64,000 nucleotides of DNA from Pseudovibrio sp. M1P-2-3 (GCF_031501865.1 NZ_JARRCW010000001.1:3806501-3870500), one strand, 5' to 3'. Shown: positions 51,739 to 61,251, numbered from the stretch's first letter. The notes: generated by a model not told the origin, from the sequence alone. Program-made: numbers and translations.

Positions 51739-53345
51739 TATCTCCCTCCTGCATCACGAAGACGGGGCGTAATAGGCACCTGCTTTCTGGCATGAGGCGG
51801 AATAGGGGGCACGGGGTTAGGGGGAGTATCTTCTGTTTTCAATACCCAGGAGATGGTCAAGCCCTCAGGCTTACGAAGCGGGGCAGCAATTTCCCTATTC
51901 CACCACCCTCCTCCCAGAGCTTGAAACAAAGCAACGGTATCGGCAAAACGCAGAGCCTGTGCCTGTATGGTGATCAATCTGGACTGCTGGTAGGTCGTCA
52001 CATTATCCAACAGACTGTTTATATTAATGGCACCTAATTGATATTGCTGCTGAGCCAGATCAAGGCTCGCTTTGGACGCCCTCTCTGCAGCGACGCTCGC
52101 TTTCAGACGCAAAGCATCTATCTGCACTGCACGAATGGAATCTGAGACATTTTGAAAAGCGGAGACTACAGTTGAACGGTACTGCTCTGCAGTTTGCAAG
52201 TATGTGGCTTCCGCTGCTTTTCTACGCCGCCATAAAGTTCCTCCAGAAAAAATAGTCTGAGTGGTATTGGAAGCAATACTCCACACTCCAGTATTGGGAT
52301 GAAACAGCTGATCAATGGACCCGGCATCACTGCCTATATTCCCCTGAATTTGGAATTGTGGAAGCTGGTTGGCAATGGCAACCCCCACCAAAGCACCCGC
52401 TTGCCAATATTGAGCTTCCGCAGAACGTACATCGGGCCTTTGCCGAACCAGATTAGACGGTACACTTAAAGGAAGTTCTCGAGGCAATTTCAAAGAACCC
52501 AAACTAAAGTCAGGTGCAATTTTCTCACTTGGATAAAATCCGGCCAGCGCAATAATTACATTCTTTTGCTGGTCCAGCTGCAACTCCAAAGGTGGCAATG
52601 TGGCTTCCGTATTTGCCAGAAGCGCTTTGGCCTGAAGAACATCACCTTTGGCAGCTCCGCCCAGCTGAAACTGCCCTTCAATTATATTCAGCTGGCGGCG
52701 CTGGGTTTCTATAATCTTGTTTGTTGCTTGTATCTGCGCCCGCAGGGAAGCCTCTTGAACGACCGCATTCACCAAATTGGTGGTGAGAGACAGGTGTGCT
52801 GCTTCCACCTGGAATTGCTGATACTGGATTTCGGCTACATCCGCTTCAATTTGACGGCGTATACCGCCAAACACATCCAACATATAAGAGACTGATACAG
52901 ACGCTTCATAAATAGTATAGAAAGGGCTGATGCTAAAGTCGAAGCCATCTATGGTGCCCGAGTAACTTTGAAAGGCATACTTCTGTCTTTGCGCAGAAAA
53001 AGTTCCCGTTAAGGTGGGAAACAACGAACCCCCATCAGCGAGAGCCAACTGCTGCGCATTAATGAGCGCCGCCTCAGCAGCCGCTAAGTCCGGGCTATTG
53101 GCAATGGCGAGCTCCACCAACTTATTCAAGGGCTTGGACTGAAACAGCTCCCACCATTTCCCCGGAACATCCATCTGCGGATTAAACCGTTGGGAAGCAC
53201 CTGCCTGCACATTGGTAGAGGCTGTTCTTGTCTGCAATTTCTCAGGAGTATATCCCTCGACAGCTGGCGGTGCCGGATCTTCAAAATTGGGTCCAACCAT
53301 ACAACTTGCCAGCGCCAGCAAAAATCCCCCCCTCACCCCCACCAT
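51738..53345 (-). CDS. Outer-membrane efflux lipoprotein (NodT/OprM family)
   Basis: A 535-residue TolC-like channel. The signal ends in a lipobox, LLALASC (Cys 15), followed by MVGPNFEDPAPP, a hallmark of the NodT subgroup (xxVGPNYxxP). Two repeated coiled-coil halves with the LPxL- and RPDVRSAEAQYWQAGALVGVA-type segments follow. The frame runs to 53438, but ATG 53345 begins the signal; GTG codons just after it are alternatives and the SD is poor. First gene of the efflux operon (channel, adaptor, permease). Pro-rich C-terminus. Confidence 0.9.
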   Translation of the reverse strand: MVGVRGGFLLALASCMVGPNFEDPAPPAVEGYTPEKLQTRTASTNVQAGASQRFNPQMDVPGKWWELFQSKPLNKLVELAIANSPDLAAAEAALINAQQLALADGGSLFPTLTGTFSAQRQKYAFQSYSGTIDGFDFSISPFYTIYEASVSVSYMLDVFGGIRRQIEADVAEIQYQQFQVEAAHLSLTTNLVNAVVQEASLRAQIQATNKIIETQRRQLNIIEGQFQLGGAAKGDVLQAKALLANTEATLPPLELQLDQQKNVIIALAGFYPSEKIAPDFSLGSLKLPRELPLSVPSNLVRQRPDVRSAEAQYWQAGALVGVAIANQLPQFQIQGNIGSDAGSIDQLFHPNTGVWSIASNTTQTIFSGGTLWRRRKAAEATYLQTAEQYRSTVVSAFQNVSDSIRAVQIDALRLKASVAAERASKASLDLAQQQYQLGAININSLLDNVTTYQQSRLITIQAQALRFADTVALFQALGGGWWNREIAAPLRKPEGLTISWVLKTEDTPPNPVPPIPPHARKQVPITPRLRDAGGR

Positions 53346-53438
53346 GAGTGCGCAGGAGCCTGCAAGATGCGGAACCCGAAAGCATGGTAGTGAACTGAAC
53401 AAAAACCACTCTCCATCCGCAGCACATGCGGATCTCAC

Positions 53439-53826
53439 AGATGTTGGAAAACACGAAACTAAATTCAGCCAGAATGCCCGATCAAGTTAACCTTAGGGCA
53501 GTAGGTCTTTTCAGGTCAATTTTGAAGTGAAAAATAAAGAAGTTATCCCAGTTATAATTTGTATATATTGTTGTTTTTACTAATTAAATTTTGAAAATTC
53601 CCGTCTGAACCACTCAAAATACTATGGCTATTTTTTGTAGATGTCAGTTATCAGTAATCCCGTCACTTTCACGATAATTTTGCAGGGCCAAAACCGCTGG
53701 ACACTAATATCTAAGAAAGTTTCATAGTAGGAACCGTGAGATTCAGGATTTTGCCTCTTTCATTGTGCAGGCACTGTAACTATTCTCCGGCACAATCTTA
53801 AGATTCAAGGAATATACGAGCTGATT
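53439..53826. other. 388-nt intergenic region
   Basis: Very AT-rich in 53520-53640. It should hold divergent promoters for the efflux operon and purU. No operator palindrome stands out. Confidence 0.5.
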
Positions 53827-54684
53827 ATGAACAGCCAAGCGAATTACGTTCTCACTCTTTCCTGCGGTGACAGGAAAGGTATTGTGGCCGCAGTTGCCAA
53901 CTCCATTGCTTCCCAAAACTGTAATATCTGCGAAAGCGCCCAGTTTGGTGACCCGCTGGAGAAACGCTTCTTCATGCGCGTGTCTTTCACAGCCCCCGAG
54001 GGCATGACAAAAGAGCAGTTTATTGAAGGTTTCAGCCCCGTTGCGACTGCCTACGATTTGGATTGGAAAATCCACGATCTCACCGTCAAGCCACGTGTTC
54101 TTATTCTGGTGTCCAAAACAGGCCACTGCCTGAACGATCTTCTCTATCGTAATTCCACTGGTCAGTTGAACATGGATCTGGTGGGCGTTGCCTCCAATCA
54201 CACCGCATGGCAGGCCCGTGTTGAGCACGAGCAGATCCCGTTCCACCATTTCCCGATCACCAAAGAAACCAAGCCACAGCAAGAAGCCCAAATTCTGGAG
54301 CTGATCGACAAAGAGAACGTCGATCTGGTTATTCTGGCCCGCTACATGCAGGTTCTTTCCGATGACCTGTGCCGCAAGCTGGAAGGCCGCGTGATCAACA
54401 TTCACCACTCTTTCCTGCCAAGCTTCATCGGTGCCAACCCGTACCACCGCGCCCATAAGCGCGGCGTAAAGATGGTTGGTGCAACAGCTCACTATGTGAC
54501 CGCCGACCTTGATGAAGGCCCGATTATCGAGCAGGACGTGAGCCGGGTTGAGCACTACAACACTCCTGAGGAATTGGTTGCCCAAGGGCGCGACACCGAA
54601 AGTCAGGTTCTGGCGCGAGCAATCAAGTACCACTTGGAACACCGCATTCTGCTCAACGGTGAGAGAACAGTCATCTTTAAGTAG
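53827..54684 (+). CDS. purU: Formyltetrahydrofolate deformylase
   Basis: A 285-residue enzyme that hydrolyses 10-formyl-THF to formate and THF. An N-terminal ACT domain (residues about 1-85; LTLSCGDRKGIVAAVANSIA) precedes the formyltransferase-like domain with LVSKTGHCLNDLLYR, LARYMQVLSDDL, INIHHSFLPSFIGANPYH (catalytic His/Asn region) and TAHYVTADLDEGPIIEQ with the catalytic Asp. Length is normal. It lies 129 nt before folD on the same strand, and the two act on the same one-carbon pool. Confidence 0.95.
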   Translation: MNSQANYVLTLSCGDRKGIVAAVANSIASQNCNICESAQFGDPLEKRFFMRVSFTAPEGMTKEQFIEGFSPVATAYDLDWKIHDLTVKPRVLILVSKTGHCLNDLLYRNSTGQLNMDLVGVASNHTAWQARVEHEQIPFHHFPITKETKPQQEAQILELIDKENVDLVILARYMQVLSDDLCRKLEGRVINIHHSFLPSFIGANPYHRAHKRGVKMVGATAHYVTADLDEGPIIEQDVSRVEHYNTPEELVAQGRDTESQVLARAIKYHLEHRILLNGERTVIFK

Positions 54685-54813
54685 AAAAGTGTTCTTTGGT
54701 TATTAAAGACCGGTTCGCGAATCGCAACTCGTCTGTACAAGAAGACCCGAGCAGTGCGCCGCGAAGAAGCGCACTGCTTTGACCCACCACACTCGATACT
54801 TAGAGGCAATGGA

Positions 54814-55725
54814 ATGTCTGAAACGCTCATTATTGATGGCAAAGCCGTTGCGGCTTCGGTAACTGATGAAATCAGTGCACGGGCCCAGCGACTATTGGAT
54901 GAAGCCGGAGTAAAGCCAGGCCTTGCTGTTATCCTAGTGGGCGCTGACCCTGCCAGTCAGGTTTATGTGCGTAACAAAGGAAAAATGGCTGAAAAATGCG
55001 GCTTCAACTCCATTCAGCATACGCTGAATGCCGATACAAGCGAGGAAGATCTTCTTAAGCTCATTGAAGAGCTGAACGCTGACAAAGCAGTTCACGGTAT
55101 TTTGGTACAGCTGCCCTTGCCAAAGCACATTGACGAAGGCAAGGTTCTCAACCTCCTAAAGCCGGAAAAGGACGTGGATGGCTTCCACCCTGTCAACGTG
55201 GGTCTTCTGGGTGCAGGCCAGAGTGATAAAGCCCTTGTGCCGTGCACCCCTGCCGGTTCTGTTCTTCTGGCAAAGCGGGCACTTGGCGCGGACCTATCGG
55301 GCAAAAACGCAGTGATCGTGGGGCGTTCCAACATTGTAGGCAAGCCAGTGGCCCAGTTGCTTTTGCAGGAAAACTGCACCGTGACCATTGCCCATTCGCG
55401 TACACAAGACCTGCCGGATGTCGTGCGCCGCGCAGACATTGTTGTTGCAGCCGTTGGCCGACCCAAGTTCATTCAGGGCGACTGGATCAAAAAAGGTGCA
55501 ACCGTCATTGATGTGGGCATAAATCGCATTCCGGCACCAGAAAAAAGCGAGGGCAAAACCCGTCTTGTGGGCGATGTGGATTTTGAGGCGTCACTGCCAA
55601 ATGCCGCTGCCATCACCCCCGTGCCCGGCGGCGTTGGCCCCATGACCATTGCCATGCTCATGGCCAACACCCTCACCGCAGCCCGCCGCCAAAACGGTCT
55701 TTCAGAAGAACCTGCGTTGTTTTAA
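54814..55725 (+). CDS. folD: Methylenetetrahydrofolate dehydrogenase / cyclohydrolase FolD
   Basis: A 303-residue bifunctional enzyme converting 5,10-methylene-THF to 10-formyl-THF with NADP. Seen: [20 protein letters not shown] with the catalytic Lys in the next segment ([10 protein letters not shown]), [27 protein letters not shown], the NADP loop [17 protein letters not shown] and the end [18 protein letters not shown] 54814 with AGAGG upstream is chosen over the frame start at 54754. Functional pair with purU. Confidence 0.96.
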   Translation: MSETLIIDGKAVAASVTDEISARAQRLLDEAGVKPGLAVILVGADPASQVYVRNKGKMAEKCGFNSIQHTLNADTSEEDLLKLIEELNADKAVHGILVQLPLPKHIDEGKVLNLLKPEKDVDGFHPVNVGLLGAGQSDKALVPCTPAGSVLLAKRALGADLSGKNAVIVGRSNIVGKPVAQLLLQENCTVTIAHSRTQDLPDVVRRADIVVAAVGRPKFIQGDWIKKGATVIDVGINRIPAPEKSEGKTRLVGDVDFEASLPNAAAITPVPGGVGPMTIAMLMANTLTAARRQNGLSEEPALF

Positions 55726-55741
55726 TCCACTAAATCATATC

Positions 55742-55771
55742 GGCGGGAGACGACGTACAATTTCTCCCGCC
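55742..55771. terminator. Hairpin between folD and the transglycosylase gene
   Basis: Perfect 9-bp stem GGCGGGAGA/TCTCCCGCC, 12-nt loop, between convergent genes. No strong T-run on either side. Confidence 0.55.
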
Positions 55772-55788
55772 TGTACTCTCTCAACCGT

Positions 55789-56604
55789 TTATTGAGAGAG
55801 TTTTTCAGCCATGATCTGGATGGTTTTCACATAAACTCCCGCCCTGTTCCACTGACGGATCACTTCATAATTGCGCGTTCCAGGTCCCCAAGGCTGCCCG
55901 GCCTGCCATCCATAGGCATTCAGGTAATGGGCCGTCGAACCAAGCGCATCGTGCTTACTGTAAAGCAAATCACGTTTGCCATTGCCGTTAAAGTCCACTG
56001 CGAACTTGATATAGGATGAGGCTAGAAACTGCGTTTGCCCCAGTTCGCCTGCCCATGCCCCTTTCATTTGAGAGGGCTGCAAGTCTCCTTTTTGAACAAT
56101 CAAAAGTGCACTATAAAGCTCGTTGCGAAAGAAGTTTGCTCTCCTGCAATCATAGGCCAGTGTTGCCAGCGAGCGGATGGTAGACATATTACCGATATTC
56201 CGGCCATATCCTGTTTCAAGCCCCCAAATTGCAACAACAATCTCTCTGGGAACACCAAACCTGCGCTCCATCTGCGAGAACAGCGCATCGTTTTCCCGCA
56301 TCAACCTTTTGCCCTTCCGAATAAGCGCGTTATTGACCCTAAGCCGATAAAACTCATCGAAGGAAAGCTTGAAGGATTTCTGATTGCGGTCGTACTTAAT
56401 CACCCGTGGATTGTAGGTCACATTCCGGAAAGCAACAGCCATTGTTCTTTCAGAAATCCCCTTGGCGCGGAGCTCTTTTTTATGGTCTACAAGCCACTGA
56501 TCAAACCCAGCTCCAGTATTTCCGCAGGTTGCAGCACTTGCCATCGAAATCGGTAGTACCAGTCCCAAAACGAACAGAAATACTCGCAACATAAAACGTT
56601 TCAT
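55789..56604 (-). CDS. Lytic murein transglycosylase, MltB-like
   Basis: A 271-residue periplasmic enzyme that cleaves peptidoglycan glycan strands. Signal peptide (MKRFMLRVFLFVLGLVL..., ending SMASA at about 25). Catalytic Glu in VVAIWGLETGYGRN; further MltB features are MKGAWAGELGQTQFLASSY and the C-terminal NYEVIRQWNRAGVY. No lipobox, so it is likely soluble (Slt/MltB soluble type). ATG 56604 rather than 56619 begins the signal. Confidence 0.92.
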   Translation of the reverse strand: MKRFMLRVFLFVLGLVLPISMASAATCGNTGAGFDQWLVDHKKELRAKGISERTMAVAFRNVTYNPRVIKYDRNQKSFKLSFDEFYRLRVNNALIRKGKRLMRENDALFSQMERRFGVPREIVVAIWGLETGYGRNIGNMSTIRSLATLAYDCRRANFFRNELYSALLIVQKGDLQPSQMKGAWAGELGQTQFLASSYIKFAVDFNGNGKRDLLYSKHDALGSTAHYLNAYGWQAGQPWGPGTRNYEVIRQWNRAGVYVKTIQIMAEKLSQ

Positions 56605-56841
56605 AAGAACTCTCCCCAATCACCACTGATTCTTTTTCCCCTAATTCATTGGGGCTCACAATGTAATTTTCCAATCTAAGAAGATTAAAATCCCCATTTG
56701 TTTACTGGTTAGGCAGGAAAGTGAAAGTTTTTGCATGACTTGAGATATTATTCCGCGATTTCATCTTGATCCTGCGCCCCGCTTAAGCGCAACATACAAC
56801 CTTGGAATTAATCTCTTTTTAAATTCCTACTAAAAATTGCC

Positions 56842-56969
56842 GGATATCGAGGGATATTCTGGTCTCAACTCTAGACTTCCCTACAGGTAGTTAAGAGAGA
56901 CTACGGATCTGAACATTTGGGAGCTTTTGAAAGACAAACGCCCATCGGGAACTGGGCGAGCCCAAATGT
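56842..56969 (+). ncRNA. Structured 5' leader of the BMP-family gene, candidate riboswitch
   Basis: Three stems precede the SD. First, ATATC/GATAT at about 56845-56857. Second, GTCTC+AACT (56862-56870) with AGTT+GAGAC (56889-56901). Third, ACATTTGGG (56913-56921) with CCCAAATGT (56961-56969), enclosing an inner hairpin GCCCA/TGGGC (56940-56957). The AGGAGG site follows 12 nt after the last stem. I cannot match it to a known riboswitch class. Confidence 0.45.
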
Positions 56970-56996
56970 AAAGTACAATCAGGAGGATTGGGGACA

Positions 56997-57995
56997 ATGA
57001 TCTTCAAAAAGCTAATCGCGGGAACCGTCTTGGCCGCAGCTCTAAGCACAACTGCTATGGCAGCAGATACTGTTCCAGCTGTTATTTTCGACATGGGGGG
57101 CAAGTTCGACAAATCGTTTAACGAGGCTGCATACCGTGGCGCAGAGGCTTTCAAAGCCAAAACTGGTGTTCAGTACCGCGAGTTCGAAATCACCAACCCG
57201 TCCCAACGTGAGCAAGCCTTGCGTAACTTTGCACGTCGCGGCATGAGCCCGATTATTGGCATCGGCTTCTCACAGGCTCCGGCCATGGAGAAGGTCGCAA
57301 AGGAATTCCCAGATACACACTTCGCCATAATCGATATGGTCGTCGATCTGCCAAATGTGCGCTCTGTTGTGTTTAAAGAGCACGAAGGCTCCTACCTCGC
57401 TGGCATGCTGGCCACCATGGCCTCCAAGACCAACTCAGTTAGCTTTGTCGGTGGCATGGATATTCCACTCATCTCCAAGTTCTCTTGTGGCTACAAGCAG
57501 GGCGCAAAAGCTGCCAATGCTGATGTGAAGATCTTTGAGAACATGACAGGCACCACACCGGCTGCATGGAATGACCCGGTGAAAGGCACCGAGCTCGCCA
57601 AGTCCCAGTTCTCTCGCGGTTCCGATGTAGTCTTTGCTGCTGCTGGTTCCACCGGCCTTGGGGTCCTACAAGCTGCGGCTGATGAGAGTAAGTTCTCTAT
57701 CGGCGTAGACTCCAACCAGAACCACCTGCATCCAGGATCAGTGCTCACCTCAATGGTGAAGGGCGTTGACGTTGCTGTTGAACAGGCTCTGACCGACGGA
57801 GTAAATGGAACATTCACACCAGGTTTTCAGGCTCTGGGTCTGGCAGAAAACGGTGTGAGCCTTTCCATCGACGAGTACAACTCCGAGCTGATATCAATAG
57901 AAATGATGTCTGCTATTGAAACTGCAAAAGCAGATATTATTTCCGGCAAGATCAAAGTTCATGATTACATGAGTGACAACAATTGCCCACTCTAA
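56997..57995 (+). CDS. BMP-family ABC transporter substrate-binding protein
   Basis: A 332-residue periplasmic binding protein of the basic membrane protein (BMP) family, usually for nucleosides. Signal peptide MIFKKLIAGTVLAAALSTTAMA (residues 1-22). Family segments: VIFDMGGKFDKSFNEAAYRGAEAF, SYLAGMLATMASKTNSVSFVGGMDIP, VVFAAAGSTGLGVLQAA and GVDSNQNHLHPGSVLTSMVKGVD. ATG 56997 is preceded by AGGAGG. No permease or ATPase gene is adjacent, so it is an orphan here; a strong terminator closes it. A structured leader suggests control at the RNA level. A nucleoside hydrolase 1.5 kb downstream fits nucleoside use. Confidence 0.9.
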   Translation: MIFKKLIAGTVLAAALSTTAMAADTVPAVIFDMGGKFDKSFNEAAYRGAEAFKAKTGVQYREFEITNPSQREQALRNFARRGMSPIIGIGFSQAPAMEKVAKEFPDTHFAIIDMVVDLPNVRSVVFKEHEGSYLAGMLATMASKTNSVSFVGGMDIPLISKFSCGYKQGAKAANADVKIFENMTGTTPAAWNDPVKGTELAKSQFSRGSDVVFAAAGSTGLGVLQAAADESKFSIGVDSNQNHLHPGSVLTSMVKGVDVAVEQALTDGVNGTFTPGFQALGLAENGVSLSIDEYNSELISIEMMSAIETAKADIISGKIKVHDYMSDNNCPL

Positions 57996-58017
57996 GTTAG
58001 TAGTAACTCCCAATTAC

Positions 58018-58053
58018 ATATCCCTGAAACCTCAGTTTCAGGGATATTTTTTT
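58018..58053 (+). terminator. Intrinsic terminator after the BMP gene
   Basis: Perfect 13-bp stem (58018-58030 with 58035-58047, core TCCCTGAAAC/GTTTCAGGGA), CTCA loop, T7 tail. Confidence 0.96.
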
Positions 58054-58320
58054 GCCACCTTCAACTAAGTAAAACGGGTGCAAAAAAGTAACAAATTGTA
58101 TCACACTTACATTTCACCGCTCCCGCCTTTTTAAATAGCCTCTGCTCCCCAGTTAGTACATTTTCTGAGTTCTCCAGCTGATCTCACACTCTCTCCTCAC
58201 CTCTCTCACGGCACACTCGTTACATTTTTATTTAAAGCTGACAGTCCTGGACAAGTTTGAGGTAACACCATGTTTTTGCTTCGAACAATCGAGGCCAAAA
58301 TAAATAAGTGAGGATGAAAG
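58054..58320. other. 267-nt intergenic region
   Basis: Promoter space for the EF-hand gene; pyrimidine-rich stretch at 58180-58215. Nothing else seen. Confidence 0.45.
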
Positions 58321-58731
58321 ATGGTAACATCTATTGGCAATCAAATGCCTCAACCACCCATGCAGAAGTTTGAAGAAATGGATAGCAGTGGTAATGGAAC
58401 GTTGAGCCTGGAAGAGATACAGGCATCTGCTGCAGAGAGCTTTGGCGATAACTATGACGCCGACAAAGTCGCCGAGCATTTTGCCGAGCTGGATAGTGAT
58501 GGGGATGGAGAACTTAGCAGAGGAGATATGCCTCCTCCTCCACGCCCCCCTAAAATGAGTAATCAATCGGGTGGCTCTCTCGTTGATGTTCAAGCCTCCG
58601 TTACTTCTCTCTTTTTTGAAATAGTGTCTTCAGAAGATGACACTGAGGAAGACGGAGCTCTCTCTGTCTCCGACCTTATAACAGAACTCTATGAGGAAAC
58701 CGAAGAGGAAGAAGAAGTCATCGTTGCCTAG
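58321..58731 (+). CDS. EF-hand calcium-binding protein
   Basis: A 136-residue acidic protein with two canonical EF-hand loops: DSSGNGTLSLEE (about residues 21-32) and DSDGDGELSRGD (about 60-71). A possible third, degenerate site is EDDTEEDGALS, and the tail is a Glu run (EETEEEEE). PPPPRPP links the halves. There is no signal peptide, so it should be a cytoplasmic calcium binder. GAGG lies 9 nt before the ATG. Similar proteins with unknown roles are frequent in Hyphomicrobiales. Confidence 0.85.
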   Translation: MVTSIGNQMPQPPMQKFEEMDSSGNGTLSLEEIQASAAESFGDNYDADKVAEHFAELDSDGDGELSRGDMPPPPRPPKMSNQSGGSLVDVQASVTSLFFEIVSSEDDTEEDGALSVSDLITELYEETEEEEEVIVA

Positions 58732-58762
58732 GTCTTAGCGCACTTCTTAGTGGAAATTTTCA

Positions 58763-58871
58763 CTGGGATGGGATGATCCCTGTGCACTAGTGTTGATGGT
58801 AGTGTTCATAAAAACAACTAGCCACCACCATCAGCATTCGTTACCGTGAGTGAAACGACGATCCCATCCAG
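58763..58871. repeat. Nested inverted-repeat element
   Basis: Outer arms GGATGGGAT (58766-58774) and ATCCCATCC (58861-58869); inner arms TGATGGTAGTG (58794-58804) and CACCACCATCA (58823-58833) with one mismatch. The whole could fold as one ~105-nt hairpin. A related CGATCCCATCCC occurs at 59485-59496. Confidence 0.45.
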
Positions 58872-58995
58872 ATACCATTTCTTATTGGGTTCTGGGCGTC
58901 CCTGAGAACACAGTCAGAAAAATGAAGCCCAAAGCGGTTACGCCATTCGCTCTGGAACTACGGGGTACAGGGAGATGCTGCATTGAGGAGCAAAA

Positions 58996-59400
58996 ATGAC
59001 GTACCAGGCCAGAAATAATATTCCGCGCGCAAGCCTCGGCCGGATCGTCCTTTACGTTCACGATGTAGAAAGTGTCTCGGATTTCTATGAATGTCACTTC
59101 AATTTTACCGCCTCGCGAGAGGAAGGGGACCGAATTGTTGAGCTATTGAGTAACAACGAAGATGGTTTCAGTATCCTTCTACACCCGTTAGGGAAGAAAC
59201 GAAAGGCTGGCCAAACTCTCGCTAAACTGATCTTTGACTGCGAGGACGTAGAAGCGTTTTGTGCCGCTTCGGCCGAGAGGGGGTTGGAGTTTGGTGCTTT
59301 ACATAGCGGCGCAGGTTATAAATTCGCCAATACTAAAGACCCGGCAGGCAACTCGGTTTCCATATCAAGCCGGATCTATCGGCATAACCTTTGCAGATAA
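58996..59400 (+). CDS. VOC/glyoxalase-family protein
   Basis: A 134-residue vicinal-oxygen-chelate protein. Seen: LGRIVLYVHDVESVSDFYECHFNF at the start (betaalphabeta module) and KDPAGNSVSISSRI at the end. One metal-ligand-type Glu is visible near RIVELLSN, but the usual His is unclear. Glyoxalase-type isomerase, dioxygenase or resistance functions are all possible. GAGGAG lies upstream of the ATG. Confidence 0.82.
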   Translation: MTYQARNNIPRASLGRIVLYVHDVESVSDFYECHFNFTASREEGDRIVELLSNNEDGFSILLHPLGKKRKAGQTLAKLIFDCEDVEAFCAASAERGLEFGALHSGAGYKFANTKDPAGNSVSISSRIYRHNLCR

Positions 59401-59521
59401 GTGAAAGAGTGAGGAGCTATATTCCTTGCAGGGTCGAGTGCGCACGATTGTTGGCTATCAAAAAAGAAGGAGCCAAAAGGACAGAACCACCAGTACGATC
59501 CCATCCCGACAAAAGCTTACT

Positions 59522-60481
59522 CTACGCCCCTCCAGCAAGGCTGCGTAAGCTTGCCTCAAACAGGCTTTCCAATTTAACCCTGTCTACTTTTTCAACCACC
59601 CCAATCACTGGCCGGTTGGTTTGCGCTTCAAAATCCAAAATTGTCACCCCACGAGCATGCTTCCCCTCGCATTCGACCAGAACGCCGCAGATAATGGTCC
59701 GGGTTGCAACTTCGTCATCCAATAGACAGGCTGCCGCAAGTGGGTCTGGCATGATCAAATTATCTTCTCCATACCATTTATTGGTAAAGGACCGCCCGTG
59801 ATCACAAATTGCGGCGGCAAAGTTGCGAAGAGCACTGTCCGGAAGCTTCTCAAACATCGCATCAATTGTATGACCGGATACTGCACTATGTAATACGGGC
59901 TCCCAAGGAATCATGAGTGTGTTTATCGGAAGGCCAAGCACACTATCCGCCGCCTCTGGGTCACAAAATATGTTGAACTCAGAAGCAGGAGTGTAGTTCC
60001 CACGCCCCCGACAAGTTCCCCCCATAACCCAAAGTCGTTTCACACCTTTTATGAGCTCAGGCTCATCCATTAAAACCATCGCCAGATTAGTCAGCGGTCC
60101 AAGCGTTAGAATTTCAACGGGGACTCCAAGCAATACAGCCCTTCGCAAAACACCTTTCAACTCTCCAATTGCGTCAGTAGAGGCAACTTCTTGCCTGTTT
60201 TGCGGACGCGGGGCCCCTCCCAATCCATCTTCACTGTGCACATAAGTTGCGTCCACCACAGGGCCTTTTAAAGGGCGCGTTGCCCCCATGTGAACGGGTA
60301 TGTCCTCACCAATCACCGAAAGGCAATCCAACACATTCAAGCTTGCTTGCTGCGCATCCACATTGCCATAACTGGTGGTAATCAAATCAGGTTTGCGGCC
60401 CATGCCAATCAGCATCAACAAAGCCAGAATATCGTCTGTACCGCCATCCGTATCTACTATAAACACCGGGCCCCCTAACAT
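59522..60481 (-). CDS. Nucleoside hydrolase (IUNH family)
   Basis: A 319-residue enzyme that cleaves the N-glycosidic bond of ribonucleosides. The N-terminal calcium-binding motif reads IVDTDGGTDDILALL (the family has DTDxGxDD), with ILTLGPLTNLAMVL, LWVMGGTCRGRGNYTPASEFNIFCDPEAAD and MPDPLAAACLLDD, which holds the late catalytic Asp in a PDP sequence rather than the usual His-D pattern. Cytoplasmic. Base specificity unknown. It may use nucleosides supplied by the BMP-type system. Confidence 0.9.
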   Translation of the reverse strand: MLGGPVFIVDTDGGTDDILALLMLIGMGRKPDLITTSYGNVDAQQASLNVLDCLSVIGEDIPVHMGATRPLKGPVVDATYVHSEDGLGGAPRPQNRQEVASTDAIGELKGVLRRAVLLGVPVEILTLGPLTNLAMVLMDEPELIKGVKRLWVMGGTCRGRGNYTPASEFNIFCDPEAADSVLGLPINTLMIPWEPVLHSAVSGHTIDAMFEKLPDSALRNFAAAICDHGRSFTNKWYGEDNLIMPDPLAAACLLDDEVATRTIICGVLVECEGKHARGVTILDFEAQTNRPVIGVVEKVDRVKLESLFEASLRSLAGGA

Positions 60482-60542
60482 CTTTCACACTATAGACATT
60501 AGAAAGATTAGTTTTGCCGTGCAAGTATCCCGGTTGCTGTAG

Positions 60543-61115
60543 TTAGCTAAGGCACTGCGGCGAACCAGCGCTATGGATGTCGGCCTCCATGTATTGGTTA
60601 AGCGGCAAACGGTAGAGATGGAGCAAAAGCCCACTCCCATTTAAAGAAACGCGGGTATCCTCTCCAGGAACATATTCAAATCCGAGCTTCTCAAGCACTT
60701 TGAAGGAACCACGGTTCTCCAGCGAAACTCTTGCTTGCGCCAGATGAAAACGGCCATCATCCTTTAGCCAAGCTAAGGCATCTTGCACCGCACAAGTCGC
60801 AACTCCCTTACCTATTTGCCTTTCCGCTACACGGTAGCCAATTTCTGCTAGAAAGCTTCCCCGTTGCCATTTAAAGGTCAGGTTTATGCGTCCGACCACC
60901 TCACCCGTTTGCTCTTTAACAAGGCTGTACCGCCCCATGGGATCGCAGGACAACTCTTTCAGCTTTTCAATCTGCCAACTTCTATCGAAAAACAGTTCCC
61001 CGCGCGGAGGGACTGAGCGCTCGAAATAGTGACGGTTCTCGTGTTCAAATGCTAAAACAGTATCAACATCCAAAGGCGAAACCGGAGTTATTGAGTAAGG
61101 AGTTTTTACACGCAT
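60543..61115 (-). CDS. GNAT-family acetyltransferase, RimJ/RimL type
   Basis: A 190-residue acetyltransferase of the RimJ/RimL group: FLAEIGYRVAERQIGKGVATCAVQDALAWL (acetyl-CoA loop QIGKG), then HLAQARVSLENRGSFKVLEKLGFEYV. The group acetylates protein N-termini or small amines; the substrate here is unknown. Monocistronic. A second family member lies at the right end of the window. Confidence 0.87.
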   Translation of the reverse strand: MRVKTPYSITPVSPLDVDTVLAFEHENRHYFERSVPPRGELFFDRSWQIEKLKELSCDPMGRYSLVKEQTGEVVGRINLTFKWQRGSFLAEIGYRVAERQIGKGVATCAVQDALAWLKDDGRFHLAQARVSLENRGSFKVLEKLGFEYVPGEDTRVSLNGSGLLLHLYRLPLNQYMEADIHSAGSPQCLS

Positions 61116-61211
61116 TGGCCTTCTTATCTGTCTTTATAGCTAGGTAGTATTTGTAGTGAATAAAAGACAATAGCCGATTGAAGTCACCGAGCAAGGCGTT
61201 TGACAGCAGGC

Positions 61212-61251
61212 AAAAAAATCCCGGGGTTAGGGGCTATCTACTCCGGGATTT
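61212..61251 (-). terminator. Intrinsic terminator after the RTX lipase gene
   Basis: On the minus strand: stem AAATCCCGG/CCGGGATTT, 18-nt loop, then a T7 run. It is 47 nt downstream of the lipase stop. Confidence 0.85.

Noticed and set aside
53743-54642. 299-codon minus-strand frame
   Set aside because: Shadow of purU.
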